A DNA stretch of 64,000 nucleotides from Streptomyces sp. CB02959 (GTDB lineage: Bacteria > Actinomycetota > Actinomycetes > Streptomycetales > Streptomycetaceae), in assembly GCF_002803155.1 (NCBI RefSeq), contig NZ_NNBP01000016.1, positions 164,425 to 228,424 on the forward strand. The letters run 5' to 3'. Below the pieces are notes generated by a model. It was not told where the DNA came from. It worked only from the letters and a program-made list of their open reading frames with translations, and did no database searches. Positions 52,593 through 61,406 of this stretch are shown here, in pieces; within the stretch, counting starts at the first letter, position 1, and each line of letters opens with the position of its first letter. Position numbers and translations under genes: made by a program.

Positions 52593-54356
52593 TCAGCCGC
52601 GGGCCCGCACCCCCTCCTGCCCGGCGGGCGCGCCGCCCCCGGCTTCCGGCGCCTCCGCGCCCTCCGCCGACGCCACCGCCCGGGGCGGTTCCGGGACCCG
52701 CGCGGCCGCCCCCCGCCGGACCTCCGTGCGCGCCGCCCCCGGCCGCCCGACCACCCAGCTCGCCCCCGGCAGCTCCTTGGCGGCCTTCTTCAACGGCGCC
52801 AGCGCGGCCGCCGCCGGACCGTGCCCGGTGACGCTGCCGGGCGGACAGACCACCGTCGCCAGCGACAGCGTCACCGGCATCTCACCCGCCGACCAGCCCA
52901 CGTCCAGCAGCGCCCTGGCGAACGGCTCCAGCCCGTCCGGCTCGGCCAGCACCAGGAAGTCGTCCCCGCCGATGTGCCCCACCCGGCTGGCCGGCTCGCC
53001 CGCCGCCACCTCCGCCAGGGTCCGGCCCACCGCCCGGATCAGCTCGTCGCCCGCCGCGAACCCGGCCCCGTCGTTGACCTGCTTGAACCCGTCCACGTCC
53101 AGCCAGCTCAGGGCGAACTCCCGGCCCTCGGCGATCCACCGCTCCACCTCGCCGTTGACCGCATCCGAACCGGGCAGCCGAGTCAGCGGATTGAGCCGTG
53201 CCGCCTCCTCCACCCGGCTCTCGGTCAGCGCCCGCAGGATGTCGGCCAGGTGCACCACGCCGATGCAGCGGCCGCGCTCGTCCACCACCGCCACGTCGTC
53301 GCCGGTACGGTCCCGCTCCCCGTCGGCGATCATGTCCAGCACCTGCCACGCGGTGGCGTCCGCGCCCACCGTCCGCGGCCGGTCCGCCAGCCGCAGCGCC
53401 GGCCGGTCCGCATACAGCGCGTGCCCGTAGCGACCGGAGAGCGACAGCAGGAAGCGGTCCCGGTCGATCGCCCGCACCGGAACCCCGTCCGCGTCCACCA
53501 GCAGCACCCCCGACACCTCGGGGAACCCGGTCAGATGGCTGCGCACCGCCCCCGCCGACGCCGACATCGGCAGCAGCGCCGCGGGCTGCAGGAACTGCGC
53601 CACCGGCGGCCCCGACGGCGGACGGTCCGCGACCGGCCGGCCGCTCGCCGCCGGCGGATGCGCAGCCGGCACGTACACCTCCGTCACCACCCGCCGCGAC
53701 GGCGGCGCGAATAGATGCCCCTGCGCCAACTGCACCCCGGCCTCCCGCACCGCCGCGTACTGCCGCTCGGTCTCCACCCCCTCGATGGCCAGCAGACCGC
53801 CCACCCGCTCGCACAGCTGCCGCATCGCGGCCACCGCCGCCTGCCGCCCCGGATCGCGTTCCAGCCGCGCGCACAGCGAACGGTCCAGCTTGACCAGGTC
53901 CGGCGTCAGCTCGCCCAGCAGCCGCAGCGGAAGATCGCCGTCCCCGACGCCGTCCGCGCAGATCCGGTAGCCCTCGTCCCGCAGCCCCGCCACCGCCGCC
54001 AGCAACTCCCGCTCGGGGACCCGGGTGAACGGCCCCACCAGGTCCAGGGTGATCTCCCACGGCCGCCGGCCCGCGTCCCGCACCGCCTTGCCCAGCGACG
54101 TCAGATCCGGCAGCTGCGCGACGGTCCCCGCGAACACGTTGACGTGCAGCGGCAGCAGGGTGTCCTGCTCCGCCGCGGCCCGCACGGCGAGCGCGGCCAG
54201 CTCGGCGTCCAGATCGGGGCAGCGGCGCGCGCAGGTCAGCACGTCGACCTCGCCGTCCTCGGGTCTGGCGAGGGGCTCCAGCGCGGCGACCGAGCCGGTC
54301 GCGAGGTTCACCACGGGCTGGAATGCGAAGCGGAGCTGGTTCGTCCAGGCAGACAC
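52593..54356 (-). CDS. EAL-CBS-GGDEF protein, probably degenerate c-di-GMP module
   Basis: 587 residues. The N-terminal EAL-like domain (about 1-235) has F-Q-P-V-V-N-L, but the signature reads L-E-P-L-A-R-P, the E-metal strand is I-T-L-D-L-V-G, and the D-D-F-G loop is C-A-D-G-V-G. Several metal ligands are therefore lost and phosphodiesterase activity is doubtful. Two CBS repeats follow (about 260-390: V-S-G-V-L-L-V-D-A-D-G, V-A-V-V-D-E-R-G-R-C-I-G). The GGDEF domain (about 395-550) has the active-site variant G-H-I-G-G-D-D-F and no RxxD inhibition site, so cyclase activity is possible. No membrane segment. GTG 54356 start; RBS weak. Confidence 0.85.
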   Translation of the reverse strand: MSAWTNQLRFAFQPVVNLATGSVAALEPLARPEDGEVDVLTCARRCPDLDAELAALAVRAAAEQDTLLPLHVNVFAGTVAQLPDLTSLGKAVRDAGRRPWEITLDLVGPFTRVPERELLAAVAGLRDEGYRICADGVGDGDLPLRLLGELTPDLVKLDRSLCARLERDPGRQAAVAAMRQLCERVGGLLAIEGVETERQYAAVREAGVQLAQGHLFAPPSRRVVTEVYVPAAHPPAASGRPVADRPPSGPPVAQFLQPAALLPMSASAGAVRSHLTGFPEVSGVLLVDADGVPVRAIDRDRFLLSLSGRYGHALYADRPALRLADRPRTVGADATAWQVLDMIADGERDRTGDDVAVVDERGRCIGVVHLADILRALTESRVEEAARLNPLTRLPGSDAVNGEVERWIAEGREFALSWLDVDGFKQVNDGAGFAAGDELIRAVGRTLAEVAAGEPASRVGHIGGDDFLVLAEPDGLEPFARALLDVGWSAGEMPVTLSLATVVCPPGSVTGHGPAAAALAPLKKAAKELPGASWVVGRPGAARTEVRRGAAARVPEPPRAVASAEGAEAPEAGGGAPAGQEGVRARG

Positions 54357-54504
54357 GAGCAGCAGGATGCCGCTCCCTGGGCGCCGACGGCGCCTCGTTC
54401 ACGCACTGTTCACACACCCTTCCGGAGCGTACGGCCGCGGCCCTCGCAACGCGCCCTGTCAGGAGCGCCTCTGACGCTCCATCAGCACCGGCCCCGCCCG
54501 GCAT

Positions 54505-55362
54505 TCAGCGCCGCGTCAGTGAACTCCGCGCGATCGGGAAGTCGAAATAGGTGTCCGGGAACGTCTCCGGCGAGAACGTGTAATGCCACCACTCGTCCGC
54601 GTAATTCACGAACCCGGCCCGCTCCAGCCCCTCCTTCAACAGCAGCCGATGCGCCCGCTGCTTCCCCTTGATCCGCGGATCGAGGGTGTGCGCGAGAGTG
54701 TCGAAACAGTCGAAGCCGGTCCCCATGTCCAGGGAATTGTCCGGGAAACGGCTCGCCCTGGGCCCGAAGCACGACGTCAACGGCTCCCCGGGCACATACG
54801 GCCGGGTCGGCACCGCCGGCAGCGGGACCAGCGTCAGATCGACCGTACTTCCCCTGCTGTGACCCGACTTCTCCGCGATGTACCCGTCCCGGAACAGCAC
54901 CGACTTGTCCACCCGCGGATAGAACTCCGCCTTCATCCGCTGATCGGACAGATCCTTCGCCCAGGACACGAAATGATCCACCGCCCGCTGCGGGCGATAG
55001 CAGTCGTAGACCTTGAGGGAGTAGCCGCGCCGCAGGAAAGCGACCTGCGCCCGGTGCAACGCCCGCGCCGCGTCCCGGGTCAGAATGCACATCGGCTCGC
55101 GATAGCCCGTCACCGGTACGCCCATGAAATCGTGCGGAGTGGCGTAGCGGATCTCCTGAATGATCGTGGGATCGACGTCGCGCAGCGCCACGAACTCCTT
55201 CGGCGCCTTGGGATCGTCGGCCCGCGCACCACCAACGGCGCCGCGCGGGCGCGAGGGGGCCGCGGCAGGGTCCGCGACGGCGCTCGACGGGGCGACGGTG
55301 ACGGTGACCAGGGCGGCGGCAGCGGCGACCAGGCCGCGCCGGACAGCAGCAAGTCTCGACAT
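54505..55362 (-). CDS. secreted D-alanyl-D-alanine dipeptidase (VanX/M15 family)
   Basis: A 285-residue exported M15D peptidase that would hydrolyse D-Ala-D-Ala. The signal peptide ends near V-A-D. Zinc and catalytic motifs are S-G-H-S-R-G-S-T-V-D-L-T (His and Asp ligands, about 167-174) and D-E-W-W-H-Y-T-F (catalytic Glu and His ligand, about 256-260). The Arg of D-C-Y-R-P-Q-R matches the VanX substrate Arg. ATG 55362 has GAGGGGG upstream; the frame is open further into the GH31 gene but without support. A signal peptide and no vanHA/RS neighbours suggest wall recycling rather than glycopeptide resistance. Confidence 0.88.
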   Translation of the reverse strand: MSRLAAVRRGLVAAAAALVTVTVAPSSAVADPAAAPSRPRGAVGGARADDPKAPKEFVALRDVDPTIIQEIRYATPHDFMGVPVTGYREPMCILTRDAARALHRAQVAFLRRGYSLKVYDCYRPQRAVDHFVSWAKDLSDQRMKAEFYPRVDKSVLFRDGYIAEKSGHSRGSTVDLTLVPLPAVPTRPYVPGEPLTSCFGPRASRFPDNSLDMGTGFDCFDTLAHTLDPRIKGKQRAHRLLLKEGLERAGFVNYADEWWHYTFSPETFPDTYFDFPIARSSLTRR

Positions 55363-55478
55363 GCCCCCTCGTCTACCAGGCGCGGCGGACACGGGGAACC
55401 CCTCCACCGGCCGCCTGTACACCGCCGCGCCCCCGCGCCCCCGCACCCCACCCCCAACAGGCGTGCCCCACCGCCCCG

Positions 55479-57947
55479 TTACCCGGCCACCGGCCCCGCC
55501 TCCTCCCCGGCCAACCCCCGCACCCGCACCGGATACCCCGCCGGACCCCCGTCCCGCCGCTCCACGACCACCCGACCGCCCTCCCACCGGGTGGTGAACC
55601 GCTCCACCTCAGGCCGGCGCCAGCCGTCCCCGCAGTCCGGCACCAGCAGCCCACCGCCCGTACGCCCGACCGCCGGCGCCCACGCCTCCAGCTCCGTCCC
55701 GCCGTCCGCACCCACCACCGGCAGCACCGCACCGGCCCGCGCCAGCACCGGAATACGGGACAGCGGCGCGTCCACCCACACCCGGCCCGGCCCGTCGTAC
55801 GCCCGGCCGGTCGCGGTGTCGTACCACCGGCCGCGCGGCAACCGCACCGCCCGCCGCACCGCCCCCGCCTCCAGCACCGGCGCCACCAGCAACGCGTCCC
55901 CCAACAGGAACGCGTCCTCACAGTCCCGCAGCGCCCGGTCCCGCGGCGCACTCCACCACACCGGACGCACATACGGCGCCCCCGACAGCCGCGCCAACTG
56001 CCCCAACGTCACGAAATACGGCACCAACCGGGCCCGCTCCCGCAGCGCCGCCCCCGCGTGCTCCAGCACCTCGTCCCCGTACTCCCACGGCTCCCGCCGC
56101 CCCGCCCACAACGCCGAATGCGTACGGAACAACGGCAGGTACGCCCCCAACTGGAACCACCGCAGATACAACTCCGGCGACGGCACCCCCGAGAACCCGC
56201 CCACATCCGGCCCGCTGTACGGCACCCCGCACAACCCCAGCCCCAGCACCAGCGCCAACGACGCCCGCAACCCCGGCCACCCGGTCGCCACATCCCCCGA
56301 CCACGTCCCCCCGTACCGCTGCAACCCCGCCCAACCCGACCGGGAGAACAGGAACGGCCGCTCCCCGGGCCGCAGTTCACGCAACCCCTCGAAGGCCGCC
56401 TGCGCCATCGCCAACCCGTAGACGTTGTGCGCCTCCCGGTGGTCACCACCGCACCCCTCCAGGTCGTGCCGCGCCGACCGGGGCAACGTCGACTCCCCGA
56501 ACGCGGCGAACGACACCGGCTCGTTCATGTCGTGCCACACCCCCGCGAACCCCTGCGCCAACCGCTCCGCGTACAGCGCCCCCCACCACTTGCGCACCCG
56601 CGGATCGGTGAAGTCCGGATACACCGACTCACCCGGCCACACCACCCCCCGCACCACCTGCCCCCGGGCATCCCGCACGAACGCGTCCGCCGCCACCCCG
56701 CTGTCGTACACCGCGTTCCCCGGCTCCGCCTTCACCGCCGGATCCACGATCGACACCAACCGCACCCCCGCGGCCCGCAACTCCCCGGCCAACCCCGGCA
56801 GATCCGGATACCGCTCCCGGTCCACGGTGAACACCCGGTGCCCCTCGTAGTGGTCGATGTCCAGATGGACCGCCGACAGCGGCAACCCCCGCTCCCGATA
56901 GCCCGCCACCACCCGCCGCACCTCGTCCGCACCACCGAACCCCCACCGGGCGTGCTGGTACCCCAGCGCCCAACGGGGCGGCAGCACCGGCGGACCCGTC
57001 AGCGCCGCCCACCCCGAAAGCACCCGGGCCGGCGTCCCCGCCAGCACCCAGTAGCGCAGCGGCCCGCCGTCCATCCGCAGCTCACAGGTGCCCGGCCGAT
57101 CGTGCCCCGAACCCGCGCCCTCCGCGCCCTCGCGCAACGTCACCCGGCCGTCCCAGGAGTTGTCGTGGAACACCAGGTGCGTCCCCGCGTCCGCCACCAC
57201 CAACTGCACCGGCATCGTCACGTACAGCGGATCGTCCCCGGGCCCGAACGCGCCGCCCGGATCGGTGTTCCACAGCCGGTACACCCCGTCCCGCAGCCGC
57301 GGCCCGGCCGACCGGCCACCCAGTCCGAAGAACCGCCCGTCCGCCGCCACCTCCGACCGCTGAACCCACCGCGACGCCGGCACCCCCTCGGGCCGCCCGC
57401 CCCCGTCGGCGTCCGCCCCGAGACCCTCCACACCGTCCCCGGCGACACCGACCGCGCCGTCCACCGCGCCGTCCTCGGCCCGGTGCCACCAACGCGGCGG
57501 CAACTCCCGCCGCAGCAGCGCACCACCCGGCGTCCGCACCTCCACCGCACCGAATCGGGACACCACCACCAGCACCCGCTCCGAGACGATCCGCCAGCCA
57601 CCCTCCGTGTCCGGCTCCAGCACCGCCCGCGGATCCACCGCCGGGCACGCCCCGGCCAACGCGTACGACGGCTCCGGCCCGGCCCCGTCCCAACCGCAGA
57701 ACACCGCACCGCCCGCCGCGACCCGCACCCGCAGCGACGACCGCGCGAACCGGATCACCCCGCCGCCCGGCAACGGCTCCGCCCCGCGCGCCTCGCCCGG
57801 CACCCGCGCCCGCTCCGCCCCGCGCCGCGGCAACGCCCGCGCATCCGCTCTGCTCCGCCGCCACGCCGCACGCACCGACCGCAGCCCCTGCGCCGGCCCT
57901 ACCGCCTTGACCATCCGTACCGACCGCACCAGATCACGCCCGTCCAT
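55479..57947 (-). CDS. GH31-family glycosidase (alpha-glucosidase-like)
   Basis: An 822-residue cytoplasmic GH31 enzyme. The N-terminal beta-sandwich has G-L-G-G-R-S. The catalytic barrel has A-V-H-L-D-I-D-H-Y-E-G-H-R, the nucleophile motif W-H-D-M-N-E-P (about residue 472), and the acid/base region around T-W-S-G-D-V-A-T-G-W. C-terminal beta domains follow. Family enzymes release alpha-glucose or alpha-xylose from the non-reducing end; the conserved H-D-M-N-E-P favours an alpha-glucosidase. ATG 57947 is chosen; ATG 57914 is possible. No signal peptide or ABC transporter nearby. Confidence 0.9.
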   Translation of the reverse strand: MDGRDLVRSVRMVKAVGPAQGLRSVRAAWRRSRADARALPRRGAERARVPGEARGAEPLPGGGVIRFARSSLRVRVAAGGAVFCGWDGAGPEPSYALAGACPAVDPRAVLEPDTEGGWRIVSERVLVVVSRFGAVEVRTPGGALLRRELPPRWWHRAEDGAVDGAVGVAGDGVEGLGADADGGGRPEGVPASRWVQRSEVAADGRFFGLGGRSAGPRLRDGVYRLWNTDPGGAFGPGDDPLYVTMPVQLVVADAGTHLVFHDNSWDGRVTLREGAEGAGSGHDRPGTCELRMDGGPLRYWVLAGTPARVLSGWAALTGPPVLPPRWALGYQHARWGFGGADEVRRVVAGYRERGLPLSAVHLDIDHYEGHRVFTVDRERYPDLPGLAGELRAAGVRLVSIVDPAVKAEPGNAVYDSGVAADAFVRDARGQVVRGVVWPGESVYPDFTDPRVRKWWGALYAERLAQGFAGVWHDMNEPVSFAAFGESTLPRSARHDLEGCGGDHREAHNVYGLAMAQAAFEGLRELRPGERPFLFSRSGWAGLQRYGGTWSGDVATGWPGLRASLALVLGLGLCGVPYSGPDVGGFSGVPSPELYLRWFQLGAYLPLFRTHSALWAGRREPWEYGDEVLEHAGAALRERARLVPYFVTLGQLARLSGAPYVRPVWWSAPRDRALRDCEDAFLLGDALLVAPVLEAGAVRRAVRLPRGRWYDTATGRAYDGPGRVWVDAPLSRIPVLARAGAVLPVVGADGGTELEAWAPAVGRTGGGLLVPDCGDGWRRPEVERFTTRWEGGRVVVERRDGGPAGYPVRVRGLAGEEAGPVAG

Positions 57948-58231
57948 GCCGGTCAGCCTGCCATTGACGGCCCCTCGGGAGGGAACCGTTCAACTGCCGT
58001 TCACCTGCACAGGGACAACCGGCCACCTGCGGAGCCCCGGCCCCCGCCACCCCACCGACCGGAACCCCCGCACCCATGGCGGCCGCCACCACCCCCGAAT
58101 GTGCGGATCCACCCTGGTGCACAAGTCGATCACATGGCATCGTCCAGGCAAGCCGGTCACGCGCACCGCCGGGGGACCCCCACCAGACGCGCGGCCGCCG
58201 CCCACGACGCGTACCTGCCAGGAGCCGCATC

Positions 58232-60256
58232 ATGACCACCGCACCGCACTCCGCCGCCCAACCGGCACCGGAACCCCTCTGGCAGCCCGGCCCGGACCGG
58301 ATCGCCGGCGCACAGGTCACCCGCTTCCACGCCTGGGCCGCCACCCACCACGGCGCCCCCACCCCCACCCCCGGCGACCCCGCGGCCGACTACGCCGCCC
58401 TGCACCGCTGGTCCGTCGACCAGCTCCCGACCTTCTGGCAGGCCGTCGCCGAATGGTTCGACGTCCGCTTCGACACCCCCTACGACACCGTCCTGGCCGA
58501 CCGCACCATGCCCGGCGCCCGCTGGTTCCCCGGCGCCACCCTCAACTACGCCGCACACGCCCTGCGCGCCGCCGAGGACCCCGCCCGCGCCGACACCCCC
58601 GCACTGCTCCACGTCGACGAGCGCCACCAACCCACCCCCGTCACCTGGGCCGAGCTCCGCACCCAGGTCGGATCACTGGCCGCCGCCCTCCGCCGCCTCG
58701 GCGTCCGCCCCGGCGACCGCGTCAGCGGCTACCTCCCCAACATCCCGCAGGCCGTGGTCGCCCTCCTCGCCACCGCCGCGGTCGGCGCCGTCTGGACCTC
58801 CTGCGCCCCCGACTTCGGCGCCCGCAGCGTCCTGGACCGCTTCCAGCAGGTCGAACCCGTCGTCCTGTTCACCGTCGACGGCTACCGCTACGGCGGCAAG
58901 GAACACGACCGCCGCGACACCGTCACCGAACTCCGCGCCGAACTTCCCACCCTGCGCGCCGTCGTCCACGTCCCCCTGCTCGGCACCCCCGCCCCCGAAG
59001 GCACCCTCAACTGGTCCGACCTGACCTCCGACCCCACCGAACCGGTCTTCGAACAGGTCCCCTTCGACCACCCGCTGTGGGTCCTGTACTCCTCCGGCAC
59101 CACCGGCCTCCCCAAGGCCATCGTCCAGTCCCAGGGCGGCATCCTCCTCGAACACCTCAAGCAGACCGGCCTGCACTGCGACCTCGGCCCCGACGACCGC
59201 TTCTTCTGGTACACCTCCACCGGCTGGATGATGTGGAACTTCCTCGTCGGCGGCCTCCTCGCCGGATCCACGCTCGTCCTGTACGACGGCAGCCCCGGCC
59301 ACCCCGACACCAGCGCCCAGTGGCAGGTCGCCGCCGCCACCCGCACCACCGTCTTCGGCACCTCCGCCGCCTACGTCATGGCCTGCCGCAAGGCCGACCT
59401 GCACCCCGCCCGCGACCTCGACCTCTCCACCGTCACCTGCGTCGCCACCACCGGCTCCCCGCTCCCCCCGGACGGCTTCCGCTGGCTGCACGACACCTTC
59501 GCCGAAACCGGCACCGACCTGTGGACCGCCTCCGTCAGCGGCGGCACCGACGTCTGCAGCTGCTTCGCCGGCGCCGTCCCCACCCTCCCCGTCCACATCG
59601 GCGAACTCCAGGCCGCCTGCCTCGGCACCGACCTCCAGGCATGGGACCCCCAGGGCGAACCCGTCATCGACGAGGTCGGCGAACTGGTCGTCACCAACCC
59701 CATGCCGTCCATGCCCACCCGCTTCTGGAACGACCCCGACGGCACCCGCTACCACGACAGCTACTTCGACACGTACCCCGGCGTCTGGCGGCACGGCGAC
59801 TGGATCACCGTCACCTCCCGCGGCAGCGTCGTCATCCACGGCCGCTCCGACTCCACCCTCAACCGCCAGGGCGTCCGGATGGGCTCCGCCGACATCTACG
59901 AGGTCGTCGAACGCCTCCCCGAGATCCGCGAATCCCTCGTCATCGGCCTCGAACTCCCCGACGGCGACTACTGGATGCCCCTCTTCGTCCACCTCGCCCC
60001 CGGCGCCACCCTGGACGACGCCCTGCGCGACCGCATCAAGCGGACCATCCGCGCACAACTCTCCCCCCGCCACGTCCCCGACGAGATCATCGAAGCCCCC
60101 GGCGTCCCGCACACCCTCACCGGCAAGCGCATCGAGGTCCCGGTCAAACGCCTCCTGGCCGGCACCCCCCTCGAAAAGGCCGTCAACCCCGGCTCCGTCG
60201 ACAACCTCGAAATCCTCCGCTTCTACGAGCGGATCGCCGCCGACCGCGCCAAGTGA
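58232..60256 (+). CDS. aacS: acetoacetyl-CoA synthetase
   Basis: A 674-residue ANL-family ligase activating acetoacetate to acetoacetyl-CoA. N-terminal blocks N-Y-A-A-H-A-L-R and W-T-S-C-A-P-D-F-G, then the P-loop V-L-Y-S-S-G-T-T-G-L-P-K (about residue 287), K-Q-T-G-L-H-C-D-L-G, Y-T-S-T-G-W-M-M-W-N, and C-terminal L-N-R-Q-G-V-R-M-G-S-A-D-I-Y and L-T-G-K-R-I-E-V-P-V-K. These are specific to the AacS subgroup. AGGAG precedes ATG 58232 by seven bases. It diverges from the GH31 gene across 284 bp. Confidence 0.92.
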   Translation: MTTAPHSAAQPAPEPLWQPGPDRIAGAQVTRFHAWAATHHGAPTPTPGDPAADYAALHRWSVDQLPTFWQAVAEWFDVRFDTPYDTVLADRTMPGARWFPGATLNYAAHALRAAEDPARADTPALLHVDERHQPTPVTWAELRTQVGSLAAALRRLGVRPGDRVSGYLPNIPQAVVALLATAAVGAVWTSCAPDFGARSVLDRFQQVEPVVLFTVDGYRYGGKEHDRRDTVTELRAELPTLRAVVHVPLLGTPAPEGTLNWSDLTSDPTEPVFEQVPFDHPLWVLYSSGTTGLPKAIVQSQGGILLEHLKQTGLHCDLGPDDRFFWYTSTGWMMWNFLVGGLLAGSTLVLYDGSPGHPDTSAQWQVAAATRTTVFGTSAAYVMACRKADLHPARDLDLSTVTCVATTGSPLPPDGFRWLHDTFAETGTDLWTASVSGGTDVCSCFAGAVPTLPVHIGELQAACLGTDLQAWDPQGEPVIDEVGELVVTNPMPSMPTRFWNDPDGTRYHDSYFDTYPGVWRHGDWITVTSRGSVVIHGRSDSTLNRQGVRMGSADIYEVVERLPEIRESLVIGLELPDGDYWMPLFVHLAPGATLDDALRDRIKRTIRAQLSPRHVPDEIIEAPGVPHTLTGKRIEVPVKRLLAGTPLEKAVNPGSVDNLEILRFYERIAADRAK

Positions 60257-60262
60257 CCCCGC

Positions 60263-60295
60263 CCCGGCGCCGGCGGCACCCTGCCCGGCGCCGGG
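60263..60295 (+). terminator. hairpin terminator after aacS
   Basis: CCCGGCGCCGG (60263-60273) and CCGGCGCCGGG (60285-60295) form an 11-bp stem with an 11-base loop, seven bases past the stop. Confidence 0.8.
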
Positions 60296-60407
60296 CCGTC
60301 CCACGCCCGACCGGCCCCGCCGCCGTTGTCAGACCCCCCGATTACTCTCGGTGACAAAGGTCGTCCGACCAGTGACGACCAACCCGCACACCCACCGAGG
60401 GGGAGCC

Positions 60408-61307
60408 ATGACACCCACCACCCACCACCCCGCCGGCCACCCGCTCCGCCGCGACCTCCCCAGCACCGCCGCCGTCCTCGCCGACGCCCGGGACTTCGCC
60501 GCCATGCGCCGCTACCGCACCTTCCCGTTCGACGACCACCGCGGCTACCTCCAGCAGCTCGACACCCTGCTGCGCACCCTCGCCGCCCAGGGCGTCCACA
60601 CCACCCTCTGCCTCTTCGACCCGGCCGCCTACGCGCACTACTGCACCACCCACGGCCTGGCCCCCGACGACCCCGCCAGCCGCAGCCGCTACACCGCCGC
60701 CGTCGCCTGCACCGGCGCCACCCTCGCCTACGACGGCACCCCCCTCGACCGGCTTCTCCCACTCCTCACCGAGGAAGCGGCCCGCCGCGCCTCCTGGGAC
60801 CGCGCCACCACCCTCCTCGCCCGCGCCGGCCGCTGCCCGGAGTGCGGCCAGGACCTCGCCCACGCGGCCTTCACCCGCGCCACCACCGCCCTCCAACACC
60901 TCCTCGCGGCCCTGGGGGAGGGCACCCACCACCTCGTCTGCACCCTCCCCGACACCACCGGCCCGCTCCGCGCCTACCTCCACGCCACCACCGCCCCCGA
61001 CGGCACCCCACCCCGCCTCCCCGAATCCGAGACCCTCGCCTTCTGCACGGTCCTCGCCGCCGCCCTGACCCGACCCGCCACCGGCGCCCTCGTCTGCCGC
61101 ACCACACCCGCCACCGACGCCCCCACCGCCACCGTCCGCGGCTGGCGCCTCCGCGGCACCTGGCCGGACCCCATCAGCGCCGCCGAAATCTTCGACGCCT
61201 ACTGCACCGACCCCGAGACCGACGAACCCATCCCACCCGAGCACCGCGTCGACTACGCCCCCGGCCTGCCCCTCCCACCCCCACCAGGCCCCCACTGCCA
61301 CCCCTGA
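60408..61307 (+). CDS. conserved hypothetical protein
   Basis: About 299 residues, soluble. There is one C-x2-C (R-C-P-E-C-G-Q-D) but no second pair, so a single rubredoxin-like knuckle or metal site is only possible. No domain is recognised; the text resembles conserved Streptomyces proteins of unknown role. ATG 60408 is preferred because GAGGGGGAG lies just upstream; the frame is open from GTG 60351. Codon use matches neighbours. A terminator follows. Confidence 0.75.
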   Translation: MTPTTHHPAGHPLRRDLPSTAAVLADARDFAAMRRYRTFPFDDHRGYLQQLDTLLRTLAAQGVHTTLCLFDPAAYAHYCTTHGLAPDDPASRSRYTAAVACTGATLAYDGTPLDRLLPLLTEEAARRASWDRATTLLARAGRCPECGQDLAHAAFTRATTALQHLLAALGEGTHHLVCTLPDTTGPLRAYLHATTAPDGTPPRLPESETLAFCTVLAAALTRPATGALVCRTTPATDAPTATVRGWRLRGTWPDPISAAEIFDAYCTDPETDEPIPPEHRVDYAPGLPLPPPPGPHCHP

Positions 61308-61337
61308 CCCCCACCGCCCGCGCCCCCGCGCACGCGA

Positions 61338-61369
61338 ACGGCCGCCCCGCCACCAGGCGGGACGGCCGT
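61338..61369. terminator. bidirectional hairpin terminator
   Basis: A 14-bp stem with one mismatch: 61338-61351 (ACGGCCGCCCCGCC) pairs with 61356-61369, loop ACCA, between the convergent hypothetical and ptsI genes. Confidence 0.85.
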
Positions 61370-61406
61370 CCCCAGACACCTCACACGGCGCCGCGCGCCA
61401 TCCGGA

